This document shows, piece after piece, positions 16,161 to 20,429 of a stretch of DNA of 20,429 bases. The DNA comes from Bacteroidota bacterium. Lineage in GTDB: Bacteria; Bacteroidota; Bacteroidia; Bacteroidales; Bacteroidaceae. The notes beneath the pieces are model-generated. The model had not been told where the DNA came from, did no database searches, and worked only from the letters and a program-made list of their open reading frames with translations. Within the stretch, counting starts at the first letter, position 1. Each line of letters begins with the position of its first letter. The translations under genes were made by a program, and so were the position numbers. Where the stretch lies: positions 1 through 20,429 of the forward strand of contig JAFABV010000023.1 in assembly GCA_023425865.1 (NCBI GenBank), written 5' to 3'.

Positions 16161-16370
16161 TCAAGGATTGTAGAGGTCCTTACAATAAAAGTTCATAATC
16201 TGCTCCATCATCTTCATGGCTTCTACAGCCGGACTGTCGGGGTCCAGGTGTATGGCTTCCATATAGCAGTTCATGGCGGCAGTGAGGTTTCCCTGCTGTC
16301 TCCACGCGTTACCTTCTTGGTAGTATTCTTCTGAACTCTTGGGAGGGTTGACGGCCTGTGATGATTCCAT
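16161..16370 (-). CDS. Small TPR protein, first gene of the oxidoreductase operon
   Basis: 69 residues, no signal peptide. The segment from SSEEYYQEGNAWRQQGNLTAAMNCYMEAIHLDPDS matches one tetratricopeptide repeat (the W/Y, G, A, A and P positions are present). A helix with several Met follows (VEAMKMMEQIMNFY). One repeat is too little for a classical TPR superhelix, so it probably works by dimerising or by binding a partner. It lies 24 bases ahead of the ferredoxin gene and just after the only promoter-like box, so it is co-expressed with the enzyme. Assembly or adaptor function for the complex is inference. Confidence 0.85.
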   Translation of the reverse strand: MESSQAVNPPKSSEEYYQEGNAWRQQGNLTAAMNCYMEAIHLDPDSPAVEAMKMMEQIMNFYCKDLYNP

Positions 16371-16401
16371 AGGATGACTTGTTGTTTACATAAACTATAT
16401 C

Positions 16402-16409
16402 CAAAGATA
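16402..16409 (-). promoter_or_regulatory. -7 box TATCTTTG of the oxidoreductase operon
   Basis: On the minus strand TATCTTTG matches TAnnTTTG exactly and lies 31 bases before the ATG at 16370. A clean -33 TTTG is not seen. This should drive the five-gene operon 16370-13488. Confidence 0.7.
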
Positions 16410-16749
16410 AAAAAGAAAGTATAAGATTGACCATTGTGGAATGATTATTTAAGCTATATTAACGGGGCTTTTTGGCGGGGCAGAATGAACAAAAATAAAG
16501 AGAATACGGCCTGTTTGACTGAATCGTTAGAATACCGCCTTCCATGGTTACGAGTTGGATTGGTTTGGGGGCAAAAAGTGAGAATTTGTAAATACGCGCC
16601 CCCCCCTGCGTGACGTGGCATGGAGTGGGTAGGGGCATGCGGTGCGCTGATGCGCCATGCCGCGGTCGGGGCGATGGTTATTTAACGGCTCCGTCTGACA
16701 ATATTTTCCAACTTTCGCGTTATACTTATCAAACATCAACCATCAATTC
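16410..16749. other. Intergenic stretch between divergent units
   Basis: It contains an eight-C run (16599-16606) and a GC-rich hairpin (GGCATG 16634-16639 and GCGC 16644-16647 pairing with GCGC 16652-16655 and CATGCC 16656-16661). AT-rich sequence before 16750 should hold the promoter of the DUF4886 gene, but no exact TAnnTTTG is visible. No gene is supported. Confidence 0.5.
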
Positions 16750-17616
16750 ATGATTAAAGTACGAACCCTGCTCTTGACCCTATTGCTCGGCTTTACGGTC
16801 TTCGCTTATGCCAAAGATGGCGTCATACGCATCCTCGCCATTGGCAACAGTTTCTCTGAGGATGCCGTGGAACAAAACCTTTATGAACTGGCGGCTGCCG
16901 ATGGCCGGAAGACGGTGATCGGCAATATGTATATTGGCGGGTGTCCGCTTGAGCTGCATCTGGCCAATGCCCGTGCCGACGCGGCGGCGTACCGCTACCG
17001 CAAGATAGGCGTGGATGGTGTGATGCGGCAGGAAGACCAGGTGACGCTGGCCAAGGCCATCGGTGACGAACAGTGGGATTATATCTCCTTTCAGCAGGCC
17101 AGTGGCTTTTCGGGCGACTACGCCACCTATACGCCCTACCTGCCCGCATTGCTGGCTTATGTCAAGAAGCTGGCCCCCAAGGGCTGCAAGTTTATCTGGC
17201 ACCAGACCTGGGCGTACGCCAAAGATTCTGACCATGGCCACTTCAAATATTATGGCAACAACCAGATGACCATGTACCATGCCATCATGAAGGCCTCACG
17301 ACAGGCTGTGCGCGACTATCGCTTCTCCATCATCGTGCCCTCGGGGACAGCGGTGCAGAACGCGCGTACCTCGTTTATTGGCGACCACATGAACCGTGAC
17401 GGCTATCATCTTGACCTCATCTATGGCCGTTATACGGCAGCCTGCACGTGGTATGAGGCCATTTTCAAGAAGTCGGTGCGGGGCAATGCCTATGCGCCCG
17501 CGGGGTTGCGGGCAGACGTGGTGAGGGTGGCTCAAGAGGCCGCCCATCAGGCCGTGCGGCATCCTTATCGGGTCACCGACCTGAGTGCGATGGCGCCCTC
17601 AGGGGGCGGACAATAG
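16750..17616 (+). CDS. Secreted DUF4886 / SGNH-hydrolase-like protein
   Basis: 288 residues with a signal peptide (MIKVRTLLLTLLLGFTVFAYA). ILAIGNSFSEDA gives the block-I Ser (Ser34 in GNSF). DYISFQQASGFSG and PSGTAVQNAR are further conserved blocks. RDGYHLD supplies Asp217 and His220, the expected D-x-x-H of the catalytic set, so the hydrolase site looks intact. DUF4886 proteins are common in gut and oral Bacteroidetes, often near carbohydrate-related genes; the substrate (perhaps an acyl or acetyl ester on a glycan) is inference. It stands alone here with no SusC/SusD or glycoside hydrolase neighbour. The C-terminus ends in a short Gly-rich tail. A small hairpin (AGCGCG-TCA-CGCGCT, 17615-17629) overlaps the stop codon but has no T-run. 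Confidence 0.88.
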   Translation: MIKVRTLLLTLLLGFTVFAYAKDGVIRILAIGNSFSEDAVEQNLYELAAADGRKTVIGNMYIGGCPLELHLANARADAAAYRYRKIGVDGVMRQEDQVTLAKAIGDEQWDYISFQQASGFSGDYATYTPYLPALLAYVKKLAPKGCKFIWHQTWAYAKDSDHGHFKYYGNNQMTMYHAIMKASRQAVRDYRFSIIVPSGTAVQNARTSFIGDHMNRDGYHLDLIYGRYTAACTWYEAIFKKSVRGNAYAPAGLRADVVRVAQEAAHQAVRHPYRVTDLSAMAPSGGGQ

Positions 17617-17782
17617 CGCGTCACGCGCTCCCGGCCACCGTGGCGCCAGCCCCATGTACAAGTATCCACATACCCCCTCGGTGGCCTCGTGCCCAAGCCA
17701 CCTTCTTGGCCACGGTGACCACCCCGCACGTCACCCCATCTCCATGCCTATGCCCGCCCGTTCGCACCCTACAGTTCGATAG

Positions 17783-17882
17783 TTCTATATAAAACCATCC
17801 GATAGTTCTATATAAAACCATCGGATGATTCTATATAAAACCATTCGATGATTCTATATAAAACCATCATGCCATTCTATAT
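17783..17882 (+). repeat. 23-bp tandem array B (4 units plus a partial)
   Basis: Units start at 17783, 17806, 17829 and 17852, exactly 23 bp apart, with a partial unit at 17875-17882. The 16-base block TTCTATATAAAACCAT is identical in all four. The 7-base linkers are CCGATAG, CGGATGA, TCGATGA and CATGCCA. It is the same family and orientation as the array at 566, with AAAA in place of AGAA at the core. Confidence 0.93.
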
Positions 17883-18359
17883 CGGTCATCCGACGACATG
17901 GGGTTTTTCATTCAGCCAGAACGCACGCATCAAGGGGCAAGCACATCGTGAAAGCAACCGTTGAAGATAGAAGAGCAATAGCTTACTGGTGTTTTAAGCA
18001 TAGCCCTCGCCGTGCGCGCTGCCCGTCGTGGGGAAGCCTCGAACTCGCATATAAAAAGAGGTAGAAGGGTCGGTCGGTCTGCCGACTCTGCGTCATGATA
18101 TGTAGAAAACGGGGGGCGTGTGATGGCTGATGGCGGCGCTTGAAGGGCGATAAACGGTGATTGAGACGCCGAAAACGCCATGACCGCCCATGATTTACCG
18201 GCGTGGTTTTGCGCTTTGAGGCCCTTTGTAGTCGTCCGTCTTGTAATCTTAACCTTTATTAGCAGTTTGTATCTTCCTGTTATTAAGCGTGTTATAAAAA
18301 AGTTACAGGCGCGGCCAAAAAAATAACTTAAAAAAAGAACAACGTATTAAAAAAATATA
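17883..18359. other. Gene-poor intergenic stretch, no supported gene
   Basis: Nearly 480 bases. A minus-strand frame (17930-18181, 83 codons) is open but has no recognisable domain, no promoter box and no conserved start context. GC-rich imperfect repeats of the GGCGATAAACGG type occur around 18147-18190. The last 120 bases turn strongly AT-rich towards the lipoprotein promoter. Confidence 0.45.
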
Positions 18360-18367
18360 TACCTTTG
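18360..18367 (+). promoter_or_regulatory. -7 box TACCTTTG of the small lipoprotein gene
   Basis: TACCTTTG matches TAnnTTTG and is preceded by a very AT-rich stretch. The leader to the ATG at 18419 is about 45 bases, purine-rich just before the start. Confidence 0.78.
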
Positions 18368-18418
18368 CAACGTTTTAATAAACAAATGATTGTTTTACAG
18401 ATTTAAAAAGCAAAGAAA

Positions 18419-18589
18419 ATGAAGAAATTAGTTTTTATGTTCGTAGCTATCGCAGCTATCTCTTTCGCATCTTGTGGTCAGAAGAACGCAGCTCCTGCTG
18501 CTGAGACAGACACAACAACTGTTGACACTACTGCCGTTGACAGTGCTGCTGCTGACTCTGTTGCTGCTGACAGCGTAGTTGCTCAGTAA
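18419..18589 (+). CDS. Small acidic lipoprotein
   Basis: 56 residues. The start MKKLVFMFVAIAAISFASC is a lipoprotein signal with the lipobox Cys at residue 19, followed by GQKNAAP. The mature part, about 38 residues, is low-complexity and acidic: Thr/Asp/Val then repeats of the type DSAAADSV-AADSVV, with no basic residue after the first Lys and no aromatic. It should be a lipid-anchored, disordered tail in the envelope. Ala is almost always GCT and Val mostly GTT, unlike the GC-ending codons of neighbouring genes, which suggests high expression. It has its own promoter and a strong terminator. Similar tiny lipoproteins are known in Bacteroidetes without assigned function; no function is proposed. 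Confidence 0.88.
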   Translation: MKKLVFMFVAIAAISFASCGQKNAAPAAETDTTTVDTTAVDSAAADSVAADSVVAQ

Positions 18590-18625
18590 TAGCTGGTCGA
18601 TTTACGACTGAAAAAAATGAGAACG

Positions 18626-18657
18626 CCGCCTGGAATCATATTCCAGGCGGTTTTTTT
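18626..18657 (+). terminator. Intrinsic terminator after the small lipoprotein
   Basis: CCGCCTGGAA (18626-18635) pairs perfectly with TTCCAGGCGG (18641-18650) around a five-base loop, followed by seven T (18651-18657). Confidence 0.97.
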
Positions 18658-18800
18658 GTGCCGCAACGGTAAGGAGGGGGCGGCTCATCCATGCCATGCC
18701 GGAAGACTTGCGGTCTACCATCCCCCTTTTTTTCTTCTACTGGGCCCAGCCGTGTTGTCAACTTTCTCATGGGGGTGTTGCGTCTTTCAGCAGAATGCTG

Positions 18801-18808
18801 TACCTTTG
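18801..18808 (+). promoter_or_regulatory. Promoter of mtaB (-7 box TACCTTTG)
   Basis: TACCTTTG matches TAnnTTTG; a TTG at 18778-18780 is 20 bases upstream, close to the usual -33 spacing. It lies inside the longer open frame starting at 18696, which shows that the true mtaB start is the ATG at 18837. Confidence 0.8.
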
Positions 18809-18836
18809 CACTTTAATCATACGTGAAAGGATTTCA

Positions 18837-20183
18837 ATGATAGATACAAGTGCTTTTCAGGGCAAAAAGGCGGCCTACTATACGTTGGGTTGCAAACTCA
18901 ATTTCTCGGAAACATCCACCTTTGGCAAGATGCTCGAACAAATGGGCGTGACGACCGTGACGCGCGGTGAGCAGGCGGATATATGCCTGATCAACACCTG
19001 TTCGGTGACAGAGGTGGCCGACCATAAGTGCCGACAGGCCATTCACCGCATGGTGCGTGAGAATCCCGGTGCCTTTGTGGTGGTGACAGGATGCTATGCG
19101 CAACTTGAGAGCGAGAAGGTGAGTAAGATAGATGGTGTAGACTTGGTGTTGGGGTCGAACGAGAAGGCAGACCTCGTACAATATCTCTCTGACGCATGGA
19201 ACCAACCGCGGGACGGACACCTGCACGCCTTCCACCAGGTGAAAACCAAGGATATCACTACGTTTCAGCCATCGTGTTCGCGCGGTAACCGTACACGCTA
19301 TTTCCTGAAGGTGCAGGACGGTTGCAATTATATGTGCACCTATTGCACCATACCCTTCGCCCGTGGCTTTTCGCGCAATCCCACCATTGCCTCGTTAGTG
19401 GAGCAGGCCCGTGAGGCAGCTGCCGAGGGAGGAAAGGAGATTGTGCTCACGGGCGTGAATATCGGTGACTTCGGGCGTACCACGGGAGAGCGTTTCATCG
19501 ACTTGGTGAAGGCGCTCGACCAGGTGGAGGGCATTGCCCGTTACCGCATCAGTTCGTTGGAGCCCGACCTGCTCGACGATGAGCTCATAGACTATTGTGC
19601 CCATTCGCGTGCCTTTATGCCGCATTTCCACATACCGTTGCAGAGCGGCAGTGACGAGGTGCTGAAACTGATGCACCGCCATTACGACCGTGCCCTCTTC
19701 GCGCACAAAGTGAGACGTATCAAGGAGGTGATGCCCGATGCCTTTATCGGGGTGGACGTGATGGTGGGGAGCAGAGGAGAGCGCCCGGAGTATTTCGAGG
19801 ACTGCTATTCGTTCTTGGAAGAGCTGCCGGTGACACAGCTTCATGTGTTCCCCTACTCAGAGCGCCCGGGTACGCAGGCACTGAAGATTTCGTATGTGGT
19901 GGACGAGCGCGACAAAAAAGCGCGGTCGAAGCGACTGCTCGACCTTTCGGACAAGAAGACGGAGGCATTTTATGCGCGGTATATCGGGCAGGAGGCGGAG
20001 GTGCTCTTCGAGAAGGTCACCCGTGGCAAGGTCATGAACGGGTTCACCAGCAACTATATCCGGGTGCAGTTGCCTGCCCGCCTGGCTGACGAGGCCTACG
20101 ACAACCAGATTGTTCGCGTGCGTCTCGAATGCTTCAACCATGACAAGACGGCACTGGTGTGCTCGCTTGTGGGGGAGGAGTAG
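18837..20183 (+). CDS. mtaB: tRNA (t6A37) methylthiotransferase MtaB
   Basis: 448 residues from the ATG at 18837. An upstream in-frame ATG at 18696 is rejected because the promoter lies after it. Radical-SAM enzyme that converts t6A37 to ms2t6A in tRNAs reading ANN codons. N-terminal UPF0004 domain with the second-cluster cysteines Cys19 (TLGCKLN), Cys55 (NTCSV) and Cys86 (TGCYAQ). Radical-SAM CxxxCxxC at Cys163, Cys167 and Cys170 (DGCNYMCTYC), then EIVLTGVNIGDFG and FHIPLQSGSDEVL. A C-terminal TRAM-like segment follows (about 385-448). TLGCKLN and the overall layout favour MtaB over MiaB or RimO. It is a single-gene unit; no terminator is seen after it. Confidence 0.95.
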   Translation: MIDTSAFQGKKAAYYTLGCKLNFSETSTFGKMLEQMGVTTVTRGEQADICLINTCSVTEVADHKCRQAIHRMVRENPGAFVVVTGCYAQLESEKVSKIDGVDLVLGSNEKADLVQYLSDAWNQPRDGHLHAFHQVKTKDITTFQPSCSRGNRTRYFLKVQDGCNYMCTYCTIPFARGFSRNPTIASLVEQAREAAAEGGKEIVLTGVNIGDFGRTTGERFIDLVKALDQVEGIARYRISSLEPDLLDDELIDYCAHSRAFMPHFHIPLQSGSDEVLKLMHRHYDRALFAHKVRRIKEVMPDAFIGVDVMVGSRGERPEYFEDCYSFLEELPVTQLHVFPYSERPGTQALKISYVVDERDKKARSKRLLDLSDKKTEAFYARYIGQEAEVLFEKVTRGKVMNGFTSNYIRVQLPARLADEAYDNQIVRVRLECFNHDKTALVCSLVGEE

Positions 20184-20429
20184 GAAGCCGAGCCCACGGG
20201 GCGACGCGCGCGCGCCCTGCGTGAGGCGCCTGTCTGGTGGCGTTACGATGGTATCTGACAATAACCTTATTATATATAGGTGGGTTCTATTAATTACCAC
20301 CGAAACAAAGATATTAAATCATGGGTTACGTTTTGCCATCTTTCGGACTCTCTTCGGCTCAAATTGCCAGTTATCCTGCGGCTGAAGTTCGGCTGCGCTC
20401 GGTCAAACGAGCAAGCTCGATGACACTCG
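20184..20429. other. Unassigned downstream DNA at the window edge
   Basis: Contains an alternating CG tract (about 20202-20212), a GGTGG/CCACC inverted repeat (20279-20301), a minus-strand TATCTTTG match (20306-20313) and mutually exclusive small hairpins at the very end (GCTCG 20397-20401 with CGAGC 20408-20412, or that CGAGC with GCTCG 20415-20419). A frame from 20321 is open to the window end but I cannot assign it. Confidence 0.4.

Noticed and set aside
18386..18406. Six-codon open frame in the leader of the small lipoprotein gene
   Set aside because: It is too short to judge, has no distinctive codons and no associated hairpin, so there is no evidence for leader-peptide control.
18696..18836. 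N-terminal extension of mtaB from the upstream ATG
   Set aside because: The -7 box at 18801 lies inside it, and family members start near the MIDTSAFQGKKAAYYTLGCKLN region.
20321..20429. Open frame running off the end of the window
   Set aside because: Only 36 codons, no recognised sequence and no plus-strand promoter; cannot be judged without the continuation.

Overview
The window looks like a chromosomal segment of a Bacteroidetes bacterium, most likely family Prevotellaceae. Four things support this. Genes are preceded by the TAnnTTTG -7 promoter element of that phylum. One protein carries the C-terminal sorting domain of the type IX secretion system (T9SS). There is a PorT-type outer-membrane barrel and a LysM/periplasmic-binding fusion typical of the group. 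A complete anaerobic 2-oxoacid:ferredoxin oxidoreductase operon is also present. The fairly GC-rich composition would fit a high-GC Prevotella relative. Genus and species are inference.

Layout. Bases 1-958 are a gene-free repeat island: a 121-bp near-perfect inverted repeat, a 23-bp tandem array and a 22-bp tandem array. Bases 959-5614 (minus strand) hold a T9SS-sorted protein, uvrA and an EamA/DMT transporter in transcription order. Bases 5760-9637 (plus strand) hold a LysM/periplasmic-binding protein, an outer-membrane beta-barrel and a POT-family peptide transporter, closed by a very strong intrinsic terminator. A G-rich spacer follows. Bases 10161-12430 (plus) hold ffh and folD, with a promoter, a terminator-like hairpin in the ffh leader and a terminator after folD. 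A GNAT acetyltransferase lies on the minus strand at 12745-13353. Bases 13488-16370 (minus) form a five-gene operon: small TPR protein, 2x[4Fe-4S] ferredoxin, then alpha, beta and gamma subunits of a 2-oxoacid:ferredoxin oxidoreductase. A DUF4886/SGNH-like secreted protein lies at 16750-17616 (plus). An 800-bp gene-poor stretch follows and contains a second 23-bp array of the same family as the first. A tiny acidic lipoprotein (18419-18589) has its own promoter and terminator. mtaB (18837-20183) is last, followed by unassigned DNA.

How the parts work together. Most of the content is housekeeping: DNA repair, protein targeting, one-carbon metabolism, tRNA modification, and branched-chain or 2-oxoacid metabolism coupled to ferredoxin. 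Envelope and secretion proteins are mixed in. I see no defence island, phage, insertion sequence, CRISPR array or tRNA. I also see no clear novel multigene system. The most unusual content is non-coding: the inverted repeat, the two distant 23-bp arrays with 16 conserved plus 7 variable bases, an 8-G run inside the second ABC signature of uvrA, and the hairpin with a T-run between the ffh promoter and its start codon.
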